This document shows positions 43,826-52,248 of a stretch of 64,000 nt of DNA, piece after piece. A program made the position numbers and the translations under genes. The notes beneath the pieces were generated by a model. It was not told the origin of the DNA and made no database searches. It saw only the letters and a program-made list of their open reading frames with translations. The stretch covers positions 100,235 to 164,234 of the forward strand of contig NZ_JACYHF010000013.1 of the NCBI RefSeq assembly GCF_016482685.1, read 5' to 3'. The first letter of the stretch is position 1, and every line of letters starts with the position of its first letter. This stretch comes from Streptomyces sp. DSM 110735 (GTDB taxonomy: Bacteria; Actinomycetota; Actinomycetes; Streptomycetales; Streptomycetaceae).

Positions 43826-43838
43826 CGCCGACTGACTT

Positions 43839-44108
43839 CTACCGGGAGGGCGCGCTTCGACGGTCGTGCTCGTCCTCCCAGACCATCAGCAGGACTTGGG
43901 GGTCGGCGCCGCACGCCCTGGCGTAGACGATGGTGAAGCGCCGGGTGGGGAACCGGCGCCCGGTGAGAACGCCGGTGATGTGGTCGAGGCCCGTGCCGGT
44001 CTTCCGTGCCAGGGCTTCCGGGCTCAAGTCGGCTTGCCTGCGGACTCGTTCCATGACGTGTCCGATGTGAGCCGGGCTGCTCCCCGCGTGGCTGGATTCA
44101 GGTGACAT
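43839..44108 (-). CDS. small XRE-type DNA-binding protein
   Basis: 89 residues. A single HTH domain reads HVMERVRRQADLSPEALARK, TGTGLDHITGVLTGRRFPTR, and FTIVYARACGADPQVLLMVWEDE. The protein resembles the N-terminal HTH of Streptomyces XRE regulators without an effector domain. The ATG at 44108 has GAGG six bases upstream. It overlaps the end of the 44098-44403 gene by 11 bp, so the pair is translationally coupled. Confidence 0.7.
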   Translation of the reverse strand: MSPESSHAGSSPAHIGHVMERVRRQADLSPEALARKTGTGLDHITGVLTGRRFPTRRFTIVYARACGADPQVLLMVWEDEHDRRSAPSR

Positions 44109-44403
44109 CGAGAGCCTCGCGGGCGCCGGAGTCCTGGGGGCGCTCCGTCTCCAGAGCGGGTCGGTCGTGCGTGCGGGGAACATGGGGGCAGCGCCGTCCG
44201 ACCACGCGCAGCAGCAGAAGACCGGCACTCATCGCGATGCTGAGCCAGTGTTCGGACGGGTGCGTGAAGAGCGATTGCCCGGCGGGCCCGGTGGCCGCTT
44301 CGAGTGCCTCCACCACGCAGACCGGGCACGGGTGGACGAGACGCATACGGCGCGGGCGGGCATGGCGCGGTTTACGGCGCCGTCGCCCCGGGGAAAGGGA
44401 CAT
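44098..44403 (-). CDS. small basic protein with CPVC motif and one hydrophobic segment
   Basis: 101 residues, not assigned to a family. A very basic N-terminus (RRRRKPRHARPRRMR) precedes HPCPVCVVEALEA and a short hydrophobic stretch at about residues 55-70. The ATG is preceded by a perfect AGGAGG at 5 bp, which is the main reason to accept the gene. It overlaps the small XRE gene downstream and may modulate it. Confidence 0.6.
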   Translation of the reverse strand: MSLSPGRRRRKPRHARPRRMRLVHPCPVCVVEALEAATGPAGQSLFTHPSEHWLSIAMSAGLLLLRVVGRRCPHVPRTHDRPALETERPQDSGAREALDVT

Positions 44404-44961
44404 GGCGGCCTCCTAGGGGATGTCGTTGACGCCGGGCCCCGGTCGTTGACCTCGAAATCACTGCACCGGGGCCCCGGTGCCGCTCGGCGCATCGCCGAGT
44501 ACGAAGGACGCTAGGGCGAACTCCGGCTTTGCGGAATCCACTTGAGCGGCAGAACATGGCATTGCCAGTCCGGTCGGCGACTCGACTGCGCGGCGCATTC
44601 ACGAGCGCAGCCCGCGCGGCGTTCGATTTTCTCGAAGTGTGCGCCCCATTTACGCGCCCCTTGATTTCCTGTTGAGAGCCCCTGTGGCGCGGTGCAACTC
44701 GTCATCTTTTCTTAGGGTGTACGAAATACCTGGCGCCTGGCTGTGCCGGGTGCATATTCCAGGGTATTTTGCATTCGCGGTCCGGGGGGCGGCGAACTCG
44801 CCGGAACGTCCGGCGCACTTGCACGGGCGAGCCAATCGAATCAAGACATTGTTGCTTCAACCATGCATACATGGCGCGGGGAGCGGCGATCCTCCCCACG
44901 TCGGGCCGGATGCAATTGCATCCCGGCAACGGGGAGTTCGTTCACCGCAGGAGGTTGCCCG
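44404..44961. other. 558-bp AT-richer gap in a regulatory gene cluster
   Basis: No convincing gene is seen. Base composition is clearly less GC-rich than the neighbours (for example GCATATTCCAGGGTATTTTG near 44750-44770). It contains a 14-bp palindrome (44909-44922) and must hold divergent promoters for the 44403 and 44962 genes. The composition could reflect ordinary regulatory DNA or acquired sequence. Confidence 0.5.
44907..44926. promoter_or_regulatory. palindromic operator candidate around GATGCAATTGCATC
   Basis: A perfect 14-bp palindrome, nearly extended by flanking CCGG/CCCGG, about 36 bp upstream of the DUF397 start. It is AT-centred in GC-rich DNA and is a good candidate site for one of the local XRE regulators. 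Confidence 0.5.
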
Positions 44962-45186
44962 GTGGGGAAACCGACGATTGTGAAGCGGCACAGCGCGCAG
45001 CGGGCTGGTGTCGCGTGGCGGAAGAGTTCGTACAGTCTCCCGGAGGGGTCGTGCGTGGAGGTCGCGGAGCCGACCGGTGACCACGTGCTCTTCCGTGATT
45101 CCAAGGACCAGGGCGGTCCGGTGATGGCGGTGTCGAAGGGGACTGCCGCCGCGTTCGTCGCCGCTGTCGACAGCGGCGACCTCTGA
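44962..45186 (+). CDS. DUF397 domain protein
   Basis: 74 residues. A canonical DUF397 protein: GVAWRKSSYSLPEGSCVEVA, HVLFRDSKDQGGPVMAVSKG and AAFVAAVDSGDL. In streptomycetes these small proteins are encoded beside XRE regulators and modulate development or antibiotic genes in pairs. The GTG has AGGAGG seven bases upstream. It is followed by a SAM-methyltransferase-like gene and a DUF5753 XRE gene, which completes the typical set. Confidence 0.92.
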   Translation: MGKPTIVKRHSAQRAGVAWRKSSYSLPEGSCVEVAEPTGDHVLFRDSKDQGGPVMAVSKGTAAAFVAAVDSGDL

Positions 45187-45427
45187 GGCAGCCGACCGGG
45201 TCGCCGGGAGATATCGGCCGCCGCCGCGGTCGGTTTCTCCCGGCGGCCTTTGCGCGGAGCCGTGTTCGTGCGGTCCGTGCGGTCAACTCGGCAGTGACAT
45301 CTGTTCGGGAAGTCGAGAAAATCGTTCAGCTATGGACATCGCCGCTGAACGGCCGGTACGGATGGGAATAATGCAAGTGCATTCCGCACCTGGCACGGAC
45401 GGGTGTTCGCGAATGCCGGGGAGGAGC

Positions 45428-46267
45428 ATGGTGGGGGAGCGGGCCGCACATGGGCACGGGCCGGACAATAGCGATCTGTTCTTAAGGCAGGACCGCGCAC
45501 ACAGCGCGCGGATGTACGACTACTACTTGGGCGGCAAGACCAACTACGCCGTGGACCGCGAGGCGGCCCAGGCGGTGATCAAACTGTTTCCGGCGATCGA
45601 GACCGTGGCCCGTGTGAACCGCGCCTATATGCACCGCGCCGCACGGTACATGGCACAGCGGGGAGTGCGGCAGTTCATCGATGTGGGGACGGGAATCCCC
45701 ACGGCGCCCAACCTGCACGAGGTGGTCCAGAAGGTCGCCCCCGAGTGCGGGGTCGTCTACATCGACAACGATCCGATCGTCCTCGTCTACGCGGACGAGC
45801 TTCTCGCCGGTACACCGGAGGGTCGAACGGCCTTCGTCCAGGCGGACGCCACCGATCCGGAGCGGCTCTTCGCCGCGGTCGAGGCTGAGGACATCGTGGA
45901 TTTCAGCCGGCCGGTCGGTCTCAGCCTCCACGCGCTGCTGCACTTCATCCCCGATGACCAGGCGCCGTACGACATCGTCCGCGGATTCATGGACCGGCTG
46001 CCGTCCGGCTCCTGTCTGAGCCTGACCCACTGCACGGGCGACTTCGCCCCCGAGGCGTGGCAGGCCATCATCGACACCTATGTGCGGCGCGGAACCCCCG
46101 CCCAGGTACGTACCCGGGCGGAAGTCCTGCGCTTCTTCGACCAGTTGGAGCTCGTCGAACCCGGACTGGTACCGGCGCACCAGTGGCGCCCGGAGGTGGG
46201 CAGCGGACCGGGGGTTCTGAGTGACCGGCTGGTGTCCTTGTATGCCGGGGTCGCGCAGAAGGTCTGA
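45428..46267 (+). CDS. SAM-dependent methyltransferase-like protein (DUF574 type)
   Basis: 279 residues. This Streptomyces-expanded family shows SARMYDYYLGGKTNYAVDRE, RQFIDVGTGIPTAPNLHEVV (a SAM-binding loop), VVYIDNDPIVLVYADELL, and VGLSLHALLHFIPDD. These are the hallmarks of DUF574/Methyltransf_19, whose substrates are mostly unknown. The ATG at 45428 follows GGGAGGAGC; an open frame continues to 45332. It lies between DUF397 and XRE-DUF5753 genes. Confidence 0.88.
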   Translation: MVGERAAHGHGPDNSDLFLRQDRAHSARMYDYYLGGKTNYAVDREAAQAVIKLFPAIETVARVNRAYMHRAARYMAQRGVRQFIDVGTGIPTAPNLHEVVQKVAPECGVVYIDNDPIVLVYADELLAGTPEGRTAFVQADATDPERLFAAVEAEDIVDFSRPVGLSLHALLHFIPDDQAPYDIVRGFMDRLPSGSCLSLTHCTGDFAPEAWQAIIDTYVRRGTPAQVRTRAEVLRFFDQLELVEPGLVPAHQWRPEVGSGPGVLSDRLVSLYAGVAQKV

Positions 46268-46286
46268 CGGCGCCAGGCCGGCGCGG

Positions 46287-47228
46287 TCACTTCTTGTAGA
46301 AGCCGGTCGTCAGCATGTCTGTCAGTCGCCGCTTCATCGCGTGGGGCGCGAGCGAACTGGCGGCAAGCGCGTCGAACGCCTTCACCCGGCGATCGACCAT
46401 TTGCTCATCGTCGATGACCAGGCCCCCGTCGTACCCCTCCGCGAAGGCGATCGTGGGGAGGCGGCCCGCGAAGTCGAAAATGGTCGTGGCGCCCAGCTCG
46501 ACGTGCACGTTGTAGTCGTTCAGCGGGGCCAGGTGGAGCTGGAAGCGAGGATCGGCTGTCAGCGTGATCAAGTGCTGCAGTTGTCCGCGCATGATCTCCG
46601 CTGATCCGACGGGACGCTTCAGCGTGGCCTCGTCCACAACGCAGATCAACTTCCTGTCCGGTTCCGCGGTGAACCGCTCATGGCGCTCGGTGCGGAACCG
46701 GGCCAGTTCGTCGTGCCCGCTCGCAGAGCCGCGGCCTCGCTCGATCAGCGCGCGGGCGTATTCGGGCGTCTGCAACAGGCCGTGCAGATATATGGGTTCG
46801 AAGGACCTGACCCGGGTGGCCATGTCCTCGAAGCTGACCACGGCCTGAAGGTACTTCGGCGCGACCGCCGACCAGGGCTGCCACCAAGCGGGCTGACTGG
46901 CCGTCACGGACAACTCGTACAGCCGCGCCTGTTCTTCCGGATCCGTGATCCTGTACAGCGCGTAGAACTTCAGCAGATCCTGCTGCTTGAGGGCGAACGT
47001 GCCGGACTCGATCCGGCTCACCTTCGAGGGCGAGCCCCCCAACTGCCGGGCTGCCTCACCCGCGCTCAGACCGATGGCCTCCCGGCGATGGCGCAGGGCG
47101 TTGCCCAGCACCATGCGTGCCGCGAACGGCGCTGCCTCGTTCTGCAGGTAGCGCACCGCACCCCTACGCCCTGCCTTCTGGCCGGAGCCGTCGTCGGGCT
47201 CCGCGGGGATGGGCAACTGCTTGGCCAC
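46287..47228 (-). CDS. XRE regulator with DUF5753 domain
   Basis: 313 residues. The HTH (LRHRREAIGLSAGEAARQLG, then GSPSKVSRIESG) is followed by DUF5753 (FEPIYLHGLLQTPEYARALI, CVVDEATLKRPVGSAEIMRG, QLQHLITL). This is the BldB/WhiJ-neighbour type of Streptomyces regulator that usually pairs with a DUF397 protein. The GTG start has AAGGAG upstream. It converges with the methyltransferase gene. Its DUF397 partner is probably 44962-45186. Confidence 0.93.
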   Translation of the reverse strand: MAKQLPIPAEPDDGSGQKAGRRGAVRYLQNEAAPFAARMVLGNALRHRREAIGLSAGEAARQLGGSPSKVSRIESGTFALKQQDLLKFYALYRITDPEEQARLYELSVTASQPAWWQPWSAVAPKYLQAVVSFEDMATRVRSFEPIYLHGLLQTPEYARALIERGRGSASGHDELARFRTERHERFTAEPDRKLICVVDEATLKRPVGSAEIMRGQLQHLITLTADPRFQLHLAPLNDYNVHVELGATTIFDFAGRLPTIAFAEGYDGGLVIDDEQMVDRRVKAFDALAASSLAPHAMKRRLTDMLTTGFYKK

Positions 47229-47456
47229 CTATGCTCCTTGGTTCCTGGACTCACTGTGATCCCCCGGGCACACATGGTGCCCGTCGCCGCCTTCTCGGGA
47301 GAGGGAATCGCAGAAAAGTCCGGTTTTGCTCAGACGTCCGACCGGAAGTCACCCGCCCGTCACTCCTCATCAGGGTCGAGAGGCAGGGCGGCACGAGTCA
47401 ACGTGGCTCGCCCTGGCGTGAGTTGGCGGGACGTGACGCATACGGGACCCGGGTGG

Positions 47457-48122
47457 TCACCCCGACGGACTGCTGTCCGTGCGGGACTCCTCCAGGGCGC
47501 GGAGGACCTCCTCGTCGGTGGTCTGGTCGAAGTCGTCGTACCACTGGCCGACGGCCTGGAAGTCGGTCGGCTGGTACAGGCAGATGATGTCGTCGGCGAC
47601 CGGGCGCAGGTCGTGCACGGCGCCGGGGGCGCCGACGGGGACGGCGAGGATCAGGCGGCCGGGGGAGCGGGTGCGCAGGTGGTGGAGGGCGGCGCGGGCG
47701 GTGGCGCCGGTGGCCAGGCCGTCGTCCACGAGGATCACCGTCCGGGCCGTGAGGTCGGGGGTGGGGCGGTCGCCGCGGTAGAGGTGCTCGCGGCGATGCA
47801 GTTCGGTGCGTTCGCGGGCCACGTCCGGGGCGAGTTTCTCCTCGTTCAGGCCGAGGACCGCCAGTGCGCGGCGGTCGAACAGCGGGGGGTCGTCGCCCAC
47901 GATCGCGCCGATGCCGGTCTCCGGGCGACCCGGTACGCCGATCTTGCGGACCACCAGGATGTCGAGCGGTGCCCCGAGTGCTCGGGCGACCTCGGCCGCC
48001 ACCGGGACACCTCCCCGGGGCAGCGCCAGAACCACGGGCTCGACGAGATCGCCGTCGGCGGCCCACTCCATCAGCCGGACGCCCAGTTCCTGGCCGGCGT
48101 GGCGGCGGTCGGGGAATCGCAT
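47457..48122 (-). CDS. phosphoribosyltransferase domain protein
   Basis: 221 residues. The PRPP-binding loop VILVDDGLATGATARAAL is a textbook type I PRTase motif, preceded by VLALPRGGVPVAAEVARALG and VVRKIGVPG. Proteins of this kind are stress-linked in actinobacteria, and their substrate base is unknown. It stands alone upstream of the DUF5753 gene on the same strand, more than 200 bp away. Confidence 0.88.
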   Translation of the reverse strand: MRFPDRRHAGQELGVRLMEWAADGDLVEPVVLALPRGGVPVAAEVARALGAPLDILVVRKIGVPGRPETGIGAIVGDDPPLFDRRALAVLGLNEEKLAPDVARERTELHRREHLYRGDRPTPDLTARTVILVDDGLATGATARAALHHLRTRSPGRLILAVPVGAPGAVHDLRPVADDIICLYQPTDFQAVGQWYDDFDQTTDEEVLRALEESRTDSSPSG

Positions 48123-48314
48123 GGGCGGTCACCTGCCTTCCGGCGACTCCTGCGGACGCATCTCCCGGTCCCCGGGGTTTCCCGTGGGCGGCTCACCAAA
48201 CCCTGCCCGTCCGCCGGACCCCGGCTGTCCGTCGAACCCCAGCCGTCCGCCGCACCCCGCCCGGACGGGCGACCCGCCGGGATGATCGGCGTGCGTCGGG
48301 GTAACCGGCACCTC

Positions 48315-48551
48315 ATGAACAACTCCGCCGAATACATCGCACTGTCCGGGGGCGGCTCGCTGTGGTTCCTCGTGGTGGGGATCATCGTCGCCGTCGTCCT
48401 GCTCGGCGCGTTCTGGCTCGGAAGCCGACGGGCGCGCGAGCGCCGCGCGTCGACTCCGGCGCCCGGCTCCCAGGCGCGCCGGGGCGGCATCGAGAGCCGC
48501 GAGGGCGTCGGCTGGAGCACGCCGGACGCTCGCAAGGACGCGGAGGACTGA
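48315..48551 (+). CDS. DUF6479-like small membrane protein
   Basis: 78 residues. An N-terminal membrane helix (SLWFLVVGIIVAVVLLGAFWLGSRR) is followed by a hydrophilic tail with GIESREGVGWSTPD. The layout is that of the Streptomyces DUF6479 family, of unknown function. The start at the ATG 48315 lacks an obvious ribosome site. It converges with another DUF6479-like gene. Confidence 0.65.
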   Translation: MNNSAEYIALSGGGSLWFLVVGIIVAVVLLGAFWLGSRRARERRASTPAPGSQARRGGIESREGVGWSTPDARKDAED

Positions 48552-48588
48552 CGGCGGTCCCCGGCTGAGGGCGCGCGCACAACTGACC

Positions 48589-48623
48589 GGCGGCGGAACA
48601 GGGTCGTAACCCGCTCCGCCGCC
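48589..48623. terminator. hairpin between convergent DUF6479 genes
   Basis: GGCGGCGGA pairs with TCCGCCGCC (48589-48597 and 48615-48623), and GGGT/ACCC pair inside, giving a compact hairpin in the convergent gap. It is probably a bidirectional terminator. Confidence 0.7.
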
Positions 48624-48665
48624 GTCACCGGCTCCGGCCCGCCGTGGGACGGGACCTCAGTGCCC

Positions 48666-49031
48666 TCAGTGGGCGCCCAGGCCCCCGCCGCCGAAGGAGC
48701 CGCTCGAACCCTTGCTCCAGCGCGGGCGCTCCTTCGCCGTGCTGGGCTTCGTACCCATGTTGGACAGCTCGTACGGGGTCAGCGGACGCCCGCCCTTGGG
48801 CATCTGCGGGACCTCGTCGGGCTCCCGGTTCTCCTGAACCTCCCGGGTGGCACCCTCCGGAGGCAGATGTGGCTGCTCCTCGGGGCGCGGCCGGGGTGGC
48901 TCGCTCTGCTTGACGCGGGAAGTGATCCAGAAGCCGCCGCCCAGCAGTGCGAGCAGTGCGACGGCGATCAGAAACAGTACGAGACTCAGCAGGCCGCTCG
49001 GCGCCGCCAACTGGACCATTGGAGTACTCAT
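48666..49031 (-). CDS. DUF6479 family small membrane protein
   Basis: 121 residues. One N-terminal membrane helix (LLSLVLFLIAVALLALLGGGFWITSRVKQ) precedes a Pro/Glu-rich tail with MPKGGRPLTPYELSNMGTK and a Gly/Ser-rich end. The RPLTPYELSNMG line is a recurring feature of DUF6479 proteins. Its role is unknown. It faces the 48315 gene. Confidence 0.75.
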   Translation of the reverse strand: MSTPMVQLAAPSGLLSLVLFLIAVALLALLGGGFWITSRVKQSEPPRPRPEEQPHLPPEGATREVQENREPDEVPQMPKGGRPLTPYELSNMGTKPSTAKERPRWSKGSSGSFGGGGLGAH

Positions 49032-49174
49032 ACGACCGGAGTACCCCGTACGAAACGGGATGAACCGGACTCGATGAGTGGGGAAACGCGCACCCTGCGC
49101 AACCCCCCCTCCGGCGTCGCACCGGCGTCGCGCCGACGCGTTTACGCCGCCCCGCCACGGCTACCCGCCCCTTC

Positions 49175-49549
49175 GTGACCACACCGCCGCCCCCGCGAGA
49201 CGCGCCCTACCAGTTCCTGGAGGACCGCTTCGCCTGCGCGCAGGCGTGCGCCGAGTGCGCGCGGGAGTGCGCGGTCCGCGCGAGCCTCGTCGGGGCGTAC
49301 GGCTCCGCGCGGCGGATCGGGATCATGTGCGCGGAGGTCTGCGACACGACCTGCCATCTGCTGTCCGAGGAGGGCAGCGTGGAGGTCGACGGCACCGAGA
49401 CACGGATCAGGCTCCAGTTGGAGTGGTGCCGCTCCGTCTGCCTGGAGGGCGTCCACGCCTTCGAGGGGCTGACCGGCGCCGAGGCAGCCGCGACCGCGTG
49501 CCGGACCTGCGCCGAGGCGTGCACGGCCTTCATGGCCGCCCTCGACTGA
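49175..49549 (+). CDS. Cys-rich four-helix-bundle protein (copper-storage Csp/DUF326-like)
   Basis: 124 residues with cysteines placed along predicted helices: CAQACAECARECA, CAEVCDTTCH, WCRSVC and CRTCAEAC. This helix-lined CxxxC spacing is the mark of Csp-type proteins that store Cu(I) through thiolates inside a four-helix bundle. No signal peptide is present, so it would be cytosolic (Csp3-like). The start is a GTG at 49175. No copper pump or regulator is adjacent. Confidence 0.87.
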   Translation: MTTPPPPRDAPYQFLEDRFACAQACAECARECAVRASLVGAYGSARRIGIMCAEVCDTTCHLLSEEGSVEVDGTETRIRLQLEWCRSVCLEGVHAFEGLTGAEAAATACRTCAEACTAFMAALD

Positions 49550-49655
49550 CCCGCACACGCGAGCGCACTCGCCGTTCCGGTGACGCGTACCCGAGAGCGC
49601 ACTCGCGCTGCCCGGACCCTCCCCGTCGCCCACGTCTCCGCGTTAACCTGCGCCC

Positions 49656-50510
49656 ATGGACGGCATCCGGTCCGCCGACCCCGGCCTGTTCACCCCGCGC
49701 TCGGTGACCTGGCAGATGCACGGCGACCCGATGATGTGGATCGCCGGGATCCGCGCGCTCTACCTCCAGGCACTCCACCCCCGCGCCGTGCGCGGCGTCA
49801 TGGAGAACTCCGACTTCCGGCGCGACGCCTGGGGCAGGCTGATGCGCACCGCGGACTTCGTCGGGGTCACCACCTACGGCACCACCGACGCCGCCGAACG
49901 GGCGGGCGCCCGGGTCCGCCGCATCCATCGCACACTGTCCGCCACCGACCCGGACACCGGCGAACGCTACGGCATCGACCGTCCCGACCTGCTGCTCTGG
50001 GTGCACTGCGCGGAGATCGGCTCCTATCTGGAAGTGCTGCGCCGCTCCGGCTTCCCCCTCACCGACGCCCAGGCCGACCGCTACCTCGCCGAACACCGCG
50101 TCAGCGCCCGCCTGGTCGGTCTCGACCCGGACACCGTGCCCGCCGACCGGGCAGCGCTCGCCGCGTACTTCGAGAAGACGCGCCCCGAACTCGTCGCCGG
50201 ACCCGACGCCCGCGAGGTGGACGACTTCCTGCGGCGACCGCCGATCCACCCCGTGTTCGTCCCGGCGCGCGCACTGCTGTGGCGGCACGTGGCCCGGCTC
50301 GCCTACGCCTCGTTGCCGCCGTACGCCCACGAGCTGTACGGCCGCCCGGCGCCCGAGCCCGCCGTCGTCGACCGGCGGCTGCGGGCCACCGGCGCCCTGC
50401 TGCGCGCCGTCCCCGGTCGGCTGCGCAGACGGCTGCCGCCGCAGCACGTCCTGCACGCCGTGGCGCGGCTCGGTCCGGCGGCCAGTCCCTCGCCGCGCAA
50501 GGTGCGGTGA
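49656..50510 (+). CDS. oxygenase MpaB family protein (DUF2236)
   Basis: 284 residues. SVTWQMHGDPMMWIAGIRAL, YLQALHPRAVRGVMENSDF, TADFVGVTTYGT and GERYGIDRPDLLLWVHC are the usual blocks of the MpaB/Lcp-related heme oxygenase family, with His residues available as heme ligands. Family members cleave prenyl or polyisoprene chains; substrates of the small actinobacterial ones are unknown. It is 54 bp upstream of a phytoene-desaturase-like gene. Confidence 0.88.
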   Translation: MDGIRSADPGLFTPRSVTWQMHGDPMMWIAGIRALYLQALHPRAVRGVMENSDFRRDAWGRLMRTADFVGVTTYGTTDAAERAGARVRRIHRTLSATDPDTGERYGIDRPDLLLWVHCAEIGSYLEVLRRSGFPLTDAQADRYLAEHRVSARLVGLDPDTVPADRAALAAYFEKTRPELVAGPDAREVDDFLRRPPIHPVFVPARALLWRHVARLAYASLPPYAHELYGRPAPEPAVVDRRLRATGALLRAVPGRLRRRLPPQHVLHAVARLGPAASPSPRKVR

Positions 50511-50564
50511 GGCGCCGGACACGCACCTCTATCCGTCGAAGATCATCCCGTGTTACCAAGAACC

Positions 50565-52124
50565 ATGCCTGCACGCGAGGGAACCCGGACGTACGACGTC
50601 GTGATCGTCGGCGGCGGACACAACGGCCTGGTCGCCGCCGCCTATCTGGCCCGCGCCGGCCGCTCCGTACTGGTGCTTGAGCGGCTTGACCACACCGGGG
50701 GCGCCGCCGTCTCCACCCGCCCGTTCGCCGGGGTCGACGCCCGGCTGTCGCGCTACTCCTACCTGGTCAGCCTGCTGCCGGACAAGATCGTGCGCGATCT
50801 CGGTCTCGACTTCCGCGTCCAGAGCCGGACCGTCTCCTCGTACACCCCGATCGAGCGCGGCGGACGCGCCACCGGACTCCTCGTCGGCGGCGGGGAGGAG
50901 CGCACCCGTGAGGCGTTCGCCGCGCTGACCGGCGGCGAGCGCGAGTACGCCGTCTGGCAGCGGTTCTACGGCATGACCGGGCAGGTCGCCGAACGCGTCT
51001 TCCCCACGCTCACCGAACCCCTGCCCACCCGCGAGGAGCTGCGCCGCCGGGTCGACGACGAGACCGCCTGGCGGGCGCTGTTCGAGGAGCCGATCGGTGT
51101 CACGATCGAGGAGAACTTCAGCGACGACCTGGTCCGGGGCGTCGTCCTCACCGACGGCCTGATCGGCACCTTCGCGGACGCCCACGATGCCTCCCTCGCC
51201 CAGAACCGCTGCTTCCTCTACCACGTCATCGGCGGCGGAACCGGCGCCTGGGACGTGCCCGTCGGCGGCATGGGCGCCCTCACCGACGCCCTCGCCGGAG
51301 CCGCCCGCGCCGCCGGAGCCGTCATCGCCACCGGGCACGAGGCGGTCCGCATCGACACCGACGGGCAGACCGCCGAGGTCACCTACCGCACCGCCGACGG
51401 CGAGGGCACCGCCGTCGCACGGCACGTCCTGGTCAACGCGTCGCCGCGAGAGCTGGCCGCGCTCACCGGGGACACCGCTCCCGAACCCGCCGAGGGCGCC
51501 CAGCTCAAGGTGAACATGCTGCTCAAGCGGCTGCCCCGGCTCCGCGACAGCACGGTCGACCCCCGCGAGGCATTCGCCGGGACCTTCCACATCGCCGAGG
51601 GCTACGGGCAGCTCGCCACCGCCCACGCCCAGGCCGCCGCGGGCGAACTCCCCGCCGCGCCGCCCTCGGAGATCTACTGCCACTCCCTCACCGACCCCAG
51701 CATCCTCGGCCCCGACCTCGCCGCACGCGGCTACCAGACCCTCACCCTCTTCGGCCTGCACACCCCCGCCCGGCTCTTCGCCCGGGACAACGACGCCGTA
51801 CGCGACGAACTGCTCAAGTCCACCCTCGCCCAGCTCGACGCCCACCTCGCCGAACCCCTCGCGGACTGCCTCGCCACCGACGCCGACGGGCGCCCCTGCA
51901 TCGAGGCGAAGACCCCGCTCGACCTCGAACGCGACCTCGGGCTGCCCGGCGGCAACATCTTCCACCGCGCCCTGTCCTGGCCCTACGCCCAGGAGGACAC
52001 CGGCCGCTGGGGCGTGGAGACCCGGCACGCCAACGTCCTGCTGTGCGGCGCGGGCGCGGTGCGCGGCGGCGGGGTGAGCGGCGTACCGGGACACAACGCG
52101 GCGATGGCGGTCCTGGGGGAGTAG
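50565..52124 (+). CDS. phytoene-desaturase-like FAD oxidoreductase (PYROXD2-type)
   Basis: 519 residues. The N-terminal FAD loop is YDVVIVGGGHNGLVAAAYLARAG, and the C-terminal FAD block is NVLLCGAGAVRGGGVSGVPG. In between lie GGTGAWDVPVGGMGALTDAL and GDLARNxL-like features of CrtI-type flavoproteins. The closest type is PYROXD2 rather than a true carotenoid desaturase, and no crt genes are nearby. The ATG at 50565 is preferred over a GTG at 50550. It follows the MpaB gene and precedes an acyl-CoA synthetase. Confidence 0.87.
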   Translation: MPAREGTRTYDVVIVGGGHNGLVAAAYLARAGRSVLVLERLDHTGGAAVSTRPFAGVDARLSRYSYLVSLLPDKIVRDLGLDFRVQSRTVSSYTPIERGGRATGLLVGGGEERTREAFAALTGGEREYAVWQRFYGMTGQVAERVFPTLTEPLPTREELRRRVDDETAWRALFEEPIGVTIEENFSDDLVRGVVLTDGLIGTFADAHDASLAQNRCFLYHVIGGGTGAWDVPVGGMGALTDALAGAARAAGAVIATGHEAVRIDTDGQTAEVTYRTADGEGTAVARHVLVNASPRELAALTGDTAPEPAEGAQLKVNMLLKRLPRLRDSTVDPREAFAGTFHIAEGYGQLATAHAQAAAGELPAAPPSEIYCHSLTDPSILGPDLAARGYQTLTLFGLHTPARLFARDNDAVRDELLKSTLAQLDAHLAEPLADCLATDADGRPCIEAKTPLDLERDLGLPGGNIFHRALSWPYAQEDTGRWGVETRHANVLLCGAGAVRGGGVSGVPGHNAAMAVLGE

Positions 52125-52214
52125 CCACCTCGGCGAGAGTCACCCCGGCCCTTCGGCAACCCGTCCGGCCGAGCCCCGAGGATCTTGACCTGGGGCCCGG
52201 CCGGCCCCAGGATC

Positions 52215-52248
52215 GGCTGACATGACACAGGGGCTGACATGACACAGG
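52215..52248 (+). repeat. tandem 17-bp duplication of a translation start
   Basis: GGCTGACATGACACAGG occurs twice without a gap (52215-52231, 52232-52248). Each copy carries an ATG. The first opens a six-codon reading frame (MTQGLT) whose TGA overlaps the ATG of the acyl-CoA synthetase at 52239. Confidence 0.85.

Noticed and set aside
50565..52124. Carotenoid (crt) cluster
   Set aside because: Only a PYROXD2-like flavoprotein is present; no phytoene synthase, GGPP synthase or cyclase is near.
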